Under the pieces are notes generated by a model. The model did no database searches and had not been told where the DNA came from. It saw nothing but the letters and a program-made list of their open reading frames with translations. A stretch of DNA of 52,658 bases, from contig NZ_JAEPQA010000029.1 in NCBI RefSeq assembly GCF_017640745.1, positions 1-52,658 of the forward strand, given 5' to 3'. Position numbers and translations under genes: made by a program. Shown in pieces: positions 42,789 through 51,423 of this stretch; the stretch's first letter is position 1; the number at the start of each line of letters is the position of its first letter. Source of the DNA: Nisaea sp. (lineage in GTDB: Bacteria > Pseudomonadota > Alphaproteobacteria > Thalassobaculales > Thalassobaculaceae).

Positions 42789-43454
42789 ATGTCCTTGTCG
42801 TCGGCATTGAAAGCGGGTCTTGGCGCACGCCTGAAGGATCTTTCCGGTACCGGTGCCGGTGCGGACTGGGATCCTTACCCCGAGGAAGCGCGCGACAAGG
42901 CTGCGGCCGAGGCCAAGGTCCCATCCAAAGCAGCCGGGAAAACCAGCGCCGCGAAGACCGGCGCGGTCCAGCCGTTGCGCGCCGACCGCCAGAACGCCGT
43001 TGCGCCGGTCGCGAGAACGCCGCGCCCGGCCAATGCGAACAGCGAAGAGCCGTCCGCTCCGGCGCCCAAAGCGCCGCGCGCGCGCCGGGAGGCGGCGGGT
43101 GCCCCCTGGCTTCAGGGCAAGGCTGCCGGTCTGCGGGTCAATCCGCAGCAGTATGCCCGCGAACTCGATCGTTACATGACCGAGCAGAACCGCCAGCTGA
43201 CCCAGGAAACGGTCATGGAGGTCGGCGCCGGCGAGCTGGAAGGTGTAGCCCAGATGGCCGCGAAGGCCCGGGGACGCTATTTCGCCAAGCTGCTAGATGC
43301 CGGAGCCCCGCGCCACGGTTTCCTGCAGGAGGCCGAAATCGCCGAGCTGCGCTTCTATCGCGAGATGTACGAGGAAATGACCCAAGGTTTCGAAGCGATG
43401 CGAGATGCCATCGAAGCCGGAGACATCAGCGTGACCGGCATGAAGAAGCGGTAA
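42789..43454 (+). CDS. Ala/Pro-rich protein with conserved-looking helical C-terminus, unknown function
   Basis: A 221-residue protein after an excellent GGAGGAGCAGAAC ribosome site. Residues about 40-105 are low-complexity Ala, Pro, Lys and Arg and likely disordered. Residues about 115-215 are predicted helical, with VNPQQYARELDRYMTEQNRQL and AEIAELRFYREMYEEMTQGFEAMRDA. No signal peptide or membrane helix is seen. The layout is like a cytosolic scaffold or adaptor. I do not recognise the family. It stands 80 bases after the hydroquinone reductase gene and ahead of two STAS-like genes. Confidence 0.7.
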   Translation: MSLSSALKAGLGARLKDLSGTGAGADWDPYPEEARDKAAAEAKVPSKAAGKTSAAKTGAVQPLRADRQNAVAPVARTPRPANANSEEPSAPAPKAPRARREAAGAPWLQGKAAGLRVNPQQYARELDRYMTEQNRQLTQETVMEVGAGELEGVAQMAAKARGRYFAKLLDAGAPRHGFLQEAEIAELRFYREMYEEMTQGFEAMRDAIEAGDISVTGMKKR

Positions 43455-43578
43455 GGCCACGGAAAACAAAATTATCTCGGCATCTCCGGAGTAACTACCT
43501 AAGTTGGCCGGGCCGTTTTGCTGACTACCAGAACACTCGCAACCGGCGCAGCAGACAATCCGTGCGCAAGGGGGGCGC

Positions 43579-43959
43579 ATGCGCCTGGAGATCAGGAAAC
43601 ATACGGACGACAAATATGTCGAAGCCGTGTGTAGTGGCTTTGTCGACCGCAAGGGCTTGATGGAAGCGATCGCGGATCTGCGCAGGATCGATGGTTATGT
43701 CGATGGTCTGAGCGCGCTCTGGGATTTCCGTGAGGCGGATCTTTCCGGTTTCGCGGCCGACGATATGAAAGCCGTGCTCGAATATATGGAACAGACGCCG
43801 CGGCGAAAGGACGTACAGATCGCTGTTCTGGTCGCGGGTGCGGCGGATCTCCTGCTCCTGAAGCTCTGGCAGGCAGTCTCGAACCGGCGTTACGGCCAGA
43901 CGACGAAGCTTTTCACCGATCGCGAAGACGCACACCGCTGGCTGACCGGCTCAGGATAA
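43579..43959 (+). CDS. SpoIIAA/STAS-like protein, first of a tandem pair
   Basis: A 126-residue cytosolic protein with an alternating beta/alpha pattern: LEIRKHTDDKYVEAVCSGFVD, LSALWDFREADLSGF, a helix to YMEQTP, IAVLVAGAADLLLLKLWQAVS and FTDREDAHRWLTG. This is the layout of small SpoIIAA-like/STAS proteins. It aligns with the next gene, especially at WDFREADLS versus FDLRQAELS and at the ends (REDAHRWL versus HDAALAWL). No Ser at the known phosphorylation site can be assigned. Function is unknown; a role in signalling or membrane association is inference. Confidence 0.65.
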   Translation: MRLEIRKHTDDKYVEAVCSGFVDRKGLMEAIADLRRIDGYVDGLSALWDFREADLSGFAADDMKAVLEYMEQTPRRKDVQIAVLVAGAADLLLLKLWQAVSNRRYGQTTKLFTDREDAHRWLTGSG

Positions 43960-44040
43960 CGCGGGCCCCGTCCGCGTGGTGGTCTTTCCGCAGCTGCGAT
44001 ACTACAATATAGTCCGTGAATATTATTCGAGCTGGGTGAC

Positions 44041-44493
44041 ATGGACTACGAGGTGCGTCGCGGTTTCGAGCGGCCGTTTATCGAAATTCGGATCGCGGGA
44101 CCGCTCAGCATCGCGAGCTCCCAGGACCGTATCGGGCGCCTCGTCGAGAATGAGCATTACCAGCGGGGAATGAATCTTCTGTTCGATTTGCGGCAGGCCG
44201 AGCTCTCTTCCCTCGATCTGAATTTCATGCAGTCCCTGAAAGGATCAACCTCGCGCCTGTCGGAGCAGGATGCGGTATCCCGCACCCAGTCGGCGCGGAG
44301 GGTTGTGTTCCTTGTCGCAAGCGAAGGCGATGAGCTGATCATGAAGCTCTACAAGGAAATGCTTGAGATCTCGCCGAGTTCTCCTGACCACGACCGCCGC
44401 ATCTTCCGCTCCCACGATGCGGCTCTCGCATGGCTCGGCGGAAACGCCATCCCTGAGACCCGGCAGTTTGGCGGCTGCGGGCAGGGCATCTGA
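44041..44493 (+). CDS. SpoIIAA/STAS-like protein, second of a tandem pair
   Basis: A 150-residue cytosolic protein. Its LLFDLRQAELSSLDLNFMQSL, VVFLVASEGDELIMKLYKEML and RRIFRSHDAALAWLG segments match the previous gene in order and spacing, so the two arose by duplication. A short Gly-rich tail ends it. The ATG follows a GAGCTGGGTGAC region with only a weak ribosome site, and an AT-rich stretch lies 20-50 bases before the start. The partner kinase or phosphatase usual for anti-sigma antagonists is not nearby. Confidence 0.65.
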   Translation: MDYEVRRGFERPFIEIRIAGPLSIASSQDRIGRLVENEHYQRGMNLLFDLRQAELSSLDLNFMQSLKGSTSRLSEQDAVSRTQSARRVVFLVASEGDELIMKLYKEMLEISPSSPDHDRRIFRSHDAALAWLGGNAIPETRQFGGCGQGI

Positions 44494-44527
44494 ACCGACT
44501 CGCCTATTCCGCCAGCAGACAAAAAAT

Positions 44528-44578
44528 AGGGCCGCACCTGCGGCCCTAGTCCGGGGGAGAAGGCGCCGGGCGGCGCCT
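44528..44578 (-). terminator. Terminator with two hairpins for the leftward unknown gene
   Basis: Read leftward, AGGCGCC/GGCGCCT (44561-44578, 4-base loop) comes first, then AGGGCCGC/GCGGCCCT (44528-44547, 4-base loop), which is followed by an ATTTTTT run. The second is a textbook intrinsic terminator on the minus strand, beginning 39 bases after the stop at 44586. For rightward transcripts the U tail is missing, though the stems could still slow polymerase. Confidence 0.8.
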
Positions 44579-44585
44579 GGGGGGA

Positions 44586-45095
44586 TCAGTGCACGGTCGC
44601 GGGCGACGGGCCGTTCAGCGCGAGGTACAGTTCCGCCGCGTCGCGATGGGCGTCATGAACGCTGCGCTTGTAGCAATGCGCCTGGTCGAGATCGAACAGC
44701 GGCTGGCCTTCGTCGAGAAGCTCGAGCAGGCAGGTATATCCGATGTCGGTCAGGCTCTCGTACTCCTCGTCCGTGAGGGACGGGTTGAGAGCGAGGAACT
44801 GGTCCGCAAAAGCTTCCGCGAAACGGTTCAGGGCGCGTCGGCGCAGGCGCCAGGACTGGCCCTGAAGGTGCAAAGCCCATTCTCCGACGGCATCGACGAT
44901 GACGTCCGGAAGCTGGTCGAGCAGGGAAAATTCGGGTGCTCCGAAATTCTGGTTCGCGGCATCGGAAGCGCCGTTTCCGAGATTAGCCGTGCCGTGGCCG
45001 CGATTGAAGCGACCGGCGGGAACCATCCATTCCTGGCGTGAGTGTGCGCTGTCGGAAGCGTGTGCGGGCCAGGTCCGGAAATCGATATCAGCCAT
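44586..45095 (-). CDS. Hypothetical cytosolic protein of 169 residues
   Basis: The gene begins at 45095 with GGAG seven bases upstream. The N-terminal 60 residues are polar and Gly/Asn-rich; the rest is mainly helical with VDAVGEWALHLQGQSWRLRRRALNRFAEAF and a Leu-rich YTCLLELLDEGQPLFDL. There is no signal peptide. It has its own terminator and a 190-base leader beyond which lies a promoter plus terminator hairpin (45286-45404), so expression may be controlled by attenuation. I do not recognise the family. Confidence 0.65.
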   Translation of the reverse strand: MADIDFRTWPAHASDSAHSRQEWMVPAGRFNRGHGTANLGNGASDAANQNFGAPEFSLLDQLPDVIVDAVGEWALHLQGQSWRLRRRALNRFAEAFADQFLALNPSLTDEEYESLTDIGYTCLLELLDEGQPLFDLDQAHCYKRSVHDAHRDAAELYLALNGPSPATVH

Positions 45096-45285
45096 TTTAA
45101 TGCTCCAGGTCTCGGATGCTGTGTTCGTTGTTGCAAGCAACGAAGCAAATCCGGGGCCAAGTGCATCGGAGGCTATTAACGTGTTGAAAAAGAATGATAA
45201 AACGTATTTTCTGGGTGATCGGGCAGGAGATTTCTGCCGCCCTCGGGGGGCGGAACTTGCCGGTCAGATCCGGCCGGTAGGCAAG

Positions 45286-45368
45286 AAAAAAGGGCCGCTT
45301 TGCAGCGGCCCGAGTTAAGGGAGGAAACGCCCAAGAAGTAAACAATACGGCTGGGCAGTCCGTATTGC
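45286..45368 (-). ncRNA. Candidate leftward small RNA or transcription attenuator
   Basis: Read leftward from about 45368 the sequence makes a 5' hairpin (CAATACGG and CCGTATTG, 8 perfect pairs, 9-base loop), a mostly unpaired middle with TTTCCTCCCTT, which is complementary to ribosome-binding sites, and then a terminator hairpin (GGGCCGCT and AGCGGCCC, 8 perfect pairs, 4-base loop) followed by six Ts. A sigma-70-like promoter lies just upstream. Such a layout is usual for Hfq-type small RNAs of about 85 bases. It could instead be an attenuator for the leftward 169-residue gene. No reading frame fits the space. Confidence 0.6.
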
Positions 45369-45375
45369 AGTGCAC

Positions 45376-45404
45376 AATATAGGTCGCAATTTTTCGCGGT
45401 GCAA
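45376..45404 (-). promoter_or_regulatory. Sigma-70-type promoter of the candidate small RNA
   Basis: On the minus strand TTGCAC (45399-45404) and TATATT (45376-45381) are separated by exactly 17 bases. The predicted start, seven bases on, falls at 45368-45369, the foot of the 5' hairpin. Both boxes differ from consensus by no more than two positions. Confidence 0.6.
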
Positions 45405-45579
45405 CCCATTCCTGGGGACAAATTGATTTCGAATGCGCACGAGCCGGTTTCTGTCCGGGAATGTGTCGAATTTGCAACTGTTGCAGGTGATTTAAGCCAA
45501 TTATCGATGTAATTCAGGCTTGTCCAACAATGTGGAGAGCGGGTTACGCAACCGCTACATACAAGAGAGGTTGGATGGA

Positions 45580-45624
45580 TTTTGGTGCGCCGCAACATTT
45601 TTGGTGCGAACAAGCCGGTTGACA
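45580..45624 (+). promoter_or_regulatory. serC promoter region with a 10-bp direct repeat
   Basis: TTTTGGTGCG occurs at 45580-45589 and again at 45599-45608, 19 bases apart, about two helix turns. A consensus -35 box TTGACA follows at 45619-45624; the matching -10 is weak (TAGCGT at 45641-45646 is the best I see). Two copies on one face just upstream of -35 suit an activator. A 7-bp bulged hairpin lies further up at 45538-45556. A conserved serC leader motif was described in Alphaproteobacteria, but I cannot confirm it here. Confidence 0.45.
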
Positions 45625-45697
45625 GCGACGCGGAAATCCATAGCGTCAGCGGCGGGCCGCCACTCCCCAACGAGTGGTCACATTGAAGGATGATACG

Positions 45698-46861
<1,164 letters not shown>

Positions 46862-46872
46862 CGCCCTTGATT

Positions 46873-46896
46873 GCTCCCGGCGAGGCCGCCGGGAGC
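46873..46896 (+). promoter_or_regulatory. Perfect 10-bp hairpin in the serC-serA gap
   Basis: GCTCCCGGCG (46873-46882) pairs fully with CGCCGGGAGC (46887-46896) around a 4-base loop and is followed by GTCTTTCC. It stands 11 bases after the serC stop and 43 before the serA start. With only three Ts after it, partial termination or message protection is likelier than a full stop, letting serC and serA be made in different amounts. Confidence 0.6.
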
Positions 46897-46939
46897 GTCT
46901 TTCCCAGACATGCAGAATTCCGAGCACGAGGAGCAAGCC

Positions 46940-48517
46940 GTGCCCAAAGTCCTTATTTCAGACAAGCTGAGCCCCGCCGCCGTGGAGATCTTCCGCGCGC
47001 GCGGTCTCGAAACCGATTTCAAGCCCGGTCTTTCGGCCGAGGAACTGCTCGAGATCATTGCCGATTACGACGGTCTCGCCATCCGTTCCGCGACCAAGGT
47101 GACATCGGAAGTGCTGGCCAAGGCGACGAACCTCAAGGTCGTCGGCCGGGCCGGCATCGGCGTCGACAATGTCGATACCGCCGCGGCGACCTCCGCCGGC
47201 GTCGTCGTCATGAACACGCCGTTCGGCAACGCCATCACCACGGCGGAACACGCGATCGCCATGATGTTCGCGCTCGCCCGGCAGATCCCCGCCGCCGACC
47301 GTTCCACCCAGGACGGCAAGTGGGAGAAGTCCAAGTTCATGGGCGTCGAGCTCACCGGCAAGCGCCTCGGCCTGATCGGCTGCGGCAACATCGGCGCCAT
47401 CGTCGCCGACCGGGCGCGGGGCCTGAAGATGAAGGTCGCCGCCTACGATCCCTATCTCAGCGACGACCGTGCGGCGCAGCTCGGAGTGACAAAGCTGGAG
47501 CTGGACGAACTCTTCGCCGAAGCGGACATCATCAGTCTGCACACGCCGTTGACCGACGCGACCCGCAACATCATCGACGCGGGTGCGATCCAGAAGATGA
47601 AGCCGGGCGTCCGGATCATCAACTGTGCCCGCGGCGGCCTGGTGGACGAGGTGGCGCTGCGCGGCGCGCTCGAGACCGGCCATGTCGCGGGAGCGGCCTT
47701 CGACGTCTTCGTCGAGGAGCCGGCAAAGGAGAACGTGCTGTTCGGTGCGCCGAACTTCGTCGCGACACCGCATCTCGGCGCCTCCACCACGGAAGCGCAG
47801 GAGAAGGTTGCCCTTCAGGTGGCGGAACAGATGTCCGATTACCTGCTGACCGGCGCCGTCACCAACGCGGTGAACATGCCGTCGGTGACCGCCGAGGAGG
47901 CGCCGCTGCTGAAGCCCTACATGAAGCTCGCCGAAAATCTCGGCGCCTTCACCGGGCAGGTCATCGGCAGCGCGATAAAGTCGGTGGCGATCGAGTTCGA
48001 GGGGCAGGCGGCGGAGATCAATCCGGCTCCGGTGGTCGCGGCCGCGCTCGCGGGTCTGCTGAAACCGGCACTGGCCTCGGTCAATATGGTCAGCGCGCCT
48101 GCCGAGGCGCAGGCTCGCGGCATCGCGGTCACCACGGTCAAGCATGACCGGCCCTGCGACTATCAGACGATGCTCCGGGTCACGGTGGAGACCGGCGAGC
48201 GCACGCGCTCCATGGCCGGCACGCTCTTCGCCGGCACCTTGCCGCGTCTGGTCGACGTGCAGGGTATCGCCATCGAGGCAGAGTTCGGCGAGCACATGCT
48301 CTATGTGCGCAACTATGACAAGCCCGGCTTCATCGGGTCGCTCGGCTCCACGCTCGGCGATGCGGGGGTCAATATCGCGACCTTCCATCTCGGTCGCCGG
48401 GAAGAGGGCGGAGAGGCCGTCGCCCTGGTCGAGGTCGACAGCGCAGTCAGCGAGGATCTGCTGGCGAAGGTGAAGAGCCTGCCGAACGTCGCCCGGGTCG
48501 ACGCGCTGAAGTTCTGA
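46940..48517 (+). CDS. serA: D-3-phosphoglycerate dehydrogenase, long form with ASB and ACT domains
   Basis: A 525-residue enzyme. The catalytic and NAD-binding domains show GRAGIGVDNVD, the dinucleotide loop LIGCGNIGAIVADRARGL and the catalytic His in TPHLGAS. After about residue 310 come the allosteric substrate-binding domain and a C-terminal ACT domain (YVRNYDKPGFIGSLGSTLGDAGVNIATFHLGR), which binds serine in many homologues. It performs the first step of serine synthesis. GTG at 46940 has GAGGAG seven bases upstream, giving the normal length; the open frame reaches 46871. Confidence 0.94.
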   Translation: MPKVLISDKLSPAAVEIFRARGLETDFKPGLSAEELLEIIADYDGLAIRSATKVTSEVLAKATNLKVVGRAGIGVDNVDTAAATSAGVVVMNTPFGNAITTAEHAIAMMFALARQIPAADRSTQDGKWEKSKFMGVELTGKRLGLIGCGNIGAIVADRARGLKMKVAAYDPYLSDDRAAQLGVTKLELDELFAEADIISLHTPLTDATRNIIDAGAIQKMKPGVRIINCARGGLVDEVALRGALETGHVAGAAFDVFVEEPAKENVLFGAPNFVATPHLGASTTEAQEKVALQVAEQMSDYLLTGAVTNAVNMPSVTAEEAPLLKPYMKLAENLGAFTGQVIGSAIKSVAIEFEGQAAEINPAPVVAAALAGLLKPALASVNMVSAPAEAQARGIAVTTVKHDRPCDYQTMLRVTVETGERTRSMAGTLFAGTLPRLVDVQGIAIEAEFGEHMLYVRNYDKPGFIGSLGSTLGDAGVNIATFHLGRREEGGEAVALVEVDSAVSEDLLAKVKSLPNVARVDALKF

Positions 48518-48541
48518 GCGTCATGCTCTCTGAAATGTAAT

Positions 48542-48621
48542 CGTCATCCCGGCCGAAGAGCCGGGACCTTGTCGAACACCGGTTGAGTGTCACAAGGTCC
48601 CGGATCAAGTCCGGGATGACG
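48542..48621. repeat. REP-like intergenic palindrome
   Basis: Nested inverted repeats: CGTCATCCCGG (48542-48552) with CCGGGATGACG (48611-48621), and inside them CCGGGACCTTGT (48561-48572) with ACAAGGTCCCGG (48592-48603), around a 19-base centre. Both arms are perfect. Elements with this GTCATCCCGG end are dispersed in many alphaproteobacterial genomes. Here it lies between two convergent genes, serA and usp, where it may stop transcription from both sides. Confidence 0.75.
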
Positions 48622-48702
48622 GCTCTCAAAGGGAGTTTAAGCGCGGGCGGACGAAGAGTTGCGTGTAGCCGCCGCCAGAAAAGCTCTGAACCGCCCTCCG
48701 CT

Positions 48703-49554
48703 CTACCAGGCCTTGACCGCGAGAAGGTCGCAGGGCGGGTTTCCGAGAAAGTCCTCGGCGACACTACCGAGGATCGCGCGGCCCGCACCGGTCCGTCCGT
48801 GGGTGCCGAGCACGAGAAGGTCCGGCTTCAGGCGCTCCGCCTGCTGTCGCAGGACCTGGCGCACCGAACCTTCCGCCATGACCGGCGTCAGCGTCGGCGC
48901 TCCCGAAGGAAGCGTGGAGAGAAGCGTCTTCATCTCCTCGTCGATCAGGCGCTGAAGCGTGTCGTGATGCTCCTTGCCGATCCGTCCCCGGTCCTCGTCC
49001 TCCCCGACGAAGCCCTTGAACGGGATGTCGTAGGCATGGACCAGGTGGAAGGCGGCGCCGGGAGCGAAGCCGGCCGCGAACTCAATAGCTCTGCGCGAAT
49101 AGACCGAGAAATCGACCCCGACCATGGCTTTGCGATAAGGGGCGTCCGCCGGATCCTTGACCAGCAGAGTCGGTACGGCGGATGCACGCAGGATCCGCTC
49201 CGCGGTGGTGCTGCGGAAGATATCCGCGAATGCGTCCTCCCGGTGCACGCCGAGCACGATCACCGAGCTGGCGGTTTTCTCCGCCAGTGCAAGGATTTCC
49301 CGGTGCGGCCGCCCGGTGACGACTTCGAGCGACACCTTGGGGCCTGTTCCCGCCGGCGCGAGGTTCGCGATCTGATCGCCGACGATCTGGCGGGCACCGC
49401 TTTCCAGTGCGGCCCGGACGGAGTCTGGCAGATCCTCGTCGACGACATGGACCACGGTCAGTGTCGCGCCGTGGTCGCGAGCGATCCCGATCGCGCGTGC
49501 CAGAGCGCGTTCTGAGCGCGCCGAGAGGTCCGTTGCCATCAAGAGGTTCTGCAT
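48703..49554 (-). CDS. Tandem-domain universal stress protein
   Basis: A 283-residue cytosolic protein of two Usp domains. The first (about 1-147) has LLMATDLSARSERAL and VIVLGVHREDAFADIFRSTTAERILRASAVPTLLV; the second (about 148-283) has AMVGVDFSVYSRRAI and the full ATP loop LGTHGRTGAGRAILGSVAEDFL. The first domain has a changed ATP loop, so only the second is likely to bind nucleotide well. Start at 49554 has GGAAGGAA upstream. The frame stays open far beyond, to 51231, but that part is a shadow of the rightward genes. Confidence 0.88.
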   Translation of the reverse strand: MQNLLMATDLSARSERALARAIGIARDHGATLTVVHVVDEDLPDSVRAALESGARQIVGDQIANLAPAGTGPKVSLEVVTGRPHREILALAEKTASSVIVLGVHREDAFADIFRSTTAERILRASAVPTLLVKDPADAPYRKAMVGVDFSVYSRRAIEFAAGFAPGAAFHLVHAYDIPFKGFVGEDEDRGRIGKEHHDTLQRLIDEEMKTLLSTLPSGAPTLTPVMAEGSVRQVLRQQAERLKPDLLVLGTHGRTGAGRAILGSVAEDFLGNPPCDLLAVKAW

Positions 49555-49701
49555 CGGGGAAATTCCTTCCTGTCGTGGAGCCGTTTTCTCATTTTCTGGG
49601 CTGCCACCCGAACCAGCCGGCGGCCTCCCTGCGTTGGGACATATATGGTCGCGGTCCGCCCGATTAAAGGCAGGCCGGCCCGCATCTCTCGATTGGCTCG
49701 C

Positions 49702-49751
49702 TTGACGGATTAGGACGTATGTCCTAAAGAGTGCGTAGGACAAATGTCCTA
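49702..49751 (+). promoter_or_regulatory. TetR promoter with two palindromic operators
   Basis: The -35 box TTGACG (49702-49707) and -10 box TAAAGA (49725-49730) are 17 bases apart. The palindrome TTAGGACGTATGTCCTAA (49710-49727) fills the spacer and touches -10, and a second, TAGGACAAATGTCCTA (49736-49751), covers the expected start point. Both share TAGGAC-N4-GTCCTA and their centres are 25 bases apart. This is a strong picture of autorepression by the TetR protein encoded next. Confidence 0.8.
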
Positions 49752-49779
49752 AATTGTTCTGGGCATGTGGGTGGCGGGA

Positions 49780-50358
49780 ATGAGCGACGGAAAAACCTTC
49801 GAGCAGATCGTCGCGTCCGCAGACGATCTCTTTTACCGCCAGGGCTTCGAGAACACGTCCTTCGCCGACATTGCCGCCGAGGTCGGCATCTCGCGCGGCA
49901 ATTTCTATTATCATTTCAAGAGCAAGGACGAGATCCTGAACGCCGTCATCGAGGCGCGTCTCGCCGATACCCGGGCGATGATCGCGGCCTGGGAGGCGGA
50001 GACGGAGGATCCGGAAGGGCGCATCTGCTGCTATATCCGCATCCTGCTCGACCACCAGAGCGAGATCATGGCGCATGGCTGCCCGGTCGGCACGCTGACC
50101 TCCGAGCTCGCCAAGCTGAACCATCAGGCGCAGGGCGCCGCGAACGGGATCTTCACCCTGTTCCGCGACTGGCTCCGGCTGCAGTTCGAGCGGCTCGGCT
50201 GCGGCGCGGAGTCCGACCGGAACGCGATGCGCGTTCTGGCCTGGAGCCAGGGCGTCGCGACCCTCGCGAACGCCTACCGGGACGAGGATTTCGTCCGGCG
50301 CGAGGTCGAGGAAATCACCGGCTGGCTGCGCGCGCGCGTCCGCGACTGCGCAGCCTGA
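49780..50358 (+). CDS. TetR family transcriptional regulator
   Basis: A 192-residue regulator with an N-terminal HTH (about 10-55: DDLFYRQGFENTSFADIAAEVGISRGNFYYHFKSKDEIL), the standard TetR signature, and a helical ligand domain containing AHGCPVGTLTSEL, typical of the TetR C-terminal group with the Cys-Pro-x-G motif. Two exact palindromes just upstream are its probable operators. I use the ATG at 49780; 49765 is also possible. The yciI-like and tag genes follow 39 bases later and may be under its control. Confidence 0.87.
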   Translation: MSDGKTFEQIVASADDLFYRQGFENTSFADIAAEVGISRGNFYYHFKSKDEILNAVIEARLADTRAMIAAWEAETEDPEGRICCYIRILLDHQSEIMAHGCPVGTLTSELAKLNHQAQGAANGIFTLFRDWLRLQFERLGCGAESDRNAMRVLAWSQGVATLANAYRDEDFVRREVEEITGWLRARVRDCAA

Positions 50359-50397
50359 GCCCTTACAACAGACACTCATCCCCTCTGGAGACCGAGA

Positions 50398-50685
50398 ATG
50401 TTCATCATCCTGCTCAGATTTGCCAAGAACCGCGCCAACGCCGGGACCTTTGTCGAGGGACACAAGGCGTGGCTGAAGCGCGGCTTCGACGAGGGCGCAT
50501 TCCTGCTCGCGGGGACGCTCGGCGAAGGGCAGGGCGGGGCGATCCTCGCGGACGCCGCGTCCCGGCAGGCGGTGGAATCCCGTGTCGCCGAGGACCCGTT
50601 CGTAGTGGAGGGCGTCGTGAGTGCCGAAATCCTTGATTGGTCGCCGTCCATGAGCGACGCGCGACTCTCCTTTCTTGCGGCCTGA
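50398..50685 (+). CDS. YciI-like (YCII domain) protein
   Basis: A 95-residue ferredoxin-fold protein. MFIILLRFAKNRANAGTFVEGHKAWLKRGFDEGAFLLAGTL has the conserved His at 22 and the following Gly-rich turn, and DPFVVEGVVSAEILDW ends the domain with the paired strand. YciI proteins have His-Asp active-site pairs and poorly known roles. A clear GGAG site precedes it, and tag begins three bases after its stop, so they are co-transcribed. Confidence 0.85.
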   Translation: MFIILLRFAKNRANAGTFVEGHKAWLKRGFDEGAFLLAGTLGEGQGGAILADAASRQAVESRVAEDPFVVEGVVSAEILDWSPSMSDARLSFLAA

Positions 50686-50688
50686 GCC

Positions 50689-51300
50689 ATGAGCGAACCG
50701 TTCATTGCCCCGGACGGGGAACCACGCTGCCGCTGGTGCGGAGCCGCGCCGGAATTTCTTGACTATCACGACCGCGAATGGGGCTTCCCCGTCGGCGACG
50801 ACCGGCGTCTCTTCGAAAAGCTCTGCCTCGAAGGCTTCCAGTCCGGTCTCAGCTGGCGGACCATCCTCGCGAAGAGGGAGAATTTCCGCGCGGCCTTCGA
50901 GAATTTCGATTTCGCCAGGGTGGCGCGCTTCGGCGCCGCCGATATCGAGCGCCTGCTGCAGGATGCGGGCATCGTCCGCCACCGGGGCAAGATCGAGGCC
51001 GTGATCAACAACGCGCAAAGAGCCCTGGAGATGGTGGAGCGCGAGGGCTCGCTCGCGGCCTTCTTCTGGTCCTACGAGCCGGAGCCGGCGACGCTCGGCA
51101 CGCCGCAGAGCCAGTCGGTCTCCGATGTTTCCAAGGCGATCTCGAAGGAGCTGAAGAAGCGCGGCTGGCAGTTCGTCGGCCCGACCACGGTCTTCGCCTT
51201 CATGCAGGCGATGGGTCTGATCAACGACCATGCGGAGGAGTGCGTGGTGCGGGAAAAGGTGGCGGCGGTCCGGGCCGGGTTCACATCACCTGCTCCCTAG
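50689..51300 (+). CDS. tag: DNA-3-methyladenine glycosylase I
   Basis: A 203-residue protein. The zinc-binding residues Cys14, Cys17 (in CRWCG), His near 180 and Cys in NDHAEECV are present, along with the base-pocket YHDREWGFP and the LSWRTILAKRENFRAAF helix. Tag excises 3-methyladenine from alkylated DNA. Its position directly after a yciI-like gene and behind a TetR regulator with two operators suggests control by an outside signal, not only the alkylation response. Confidence 0.92.
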   Translation: MSEPFIAPDGEPRCRWCGAAPEFLDYHDREWGFPVGDDRRLFEKLCLEGFQSGLSWRTILAKRENFRAAFENFDFARVARFGAADIERLLQDAGIVRHRGKIEAVINNAQRALEMVEREGSLAAFFWSYEPEPATLGTPQSQSVSDVSKAISKELKKRGWQFVGPTTVFAFMQAMGLINDHAEECVVREKVAAVRAGFTSPAP

Positions 51301-51423
51301 CTCCTCTATCGGCCTGCGGCGGAAAATCTCGATGGGGGGCGGGCGGACTGCTTCGGGCAGCTGCCGCCGGGTGGAAACCCCTTCGATATAGCCGAACCGC
51401 CCGCGGACGTTTCTTCCTAGCCG

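Noticed and set aside
44528-44578. Terminator for the rightward STAS-like gene
   Set aside because: The T run is on the leftward side; read rightward there is only an A run before and no T run after.
49555-51231. Apparent N-terminal extension of the tandem Usp protein to 842 residues
   Set aside because: It lies opposite tetR, yciI-like and tag, which all have family motifs; Usp homology begins at 49554.
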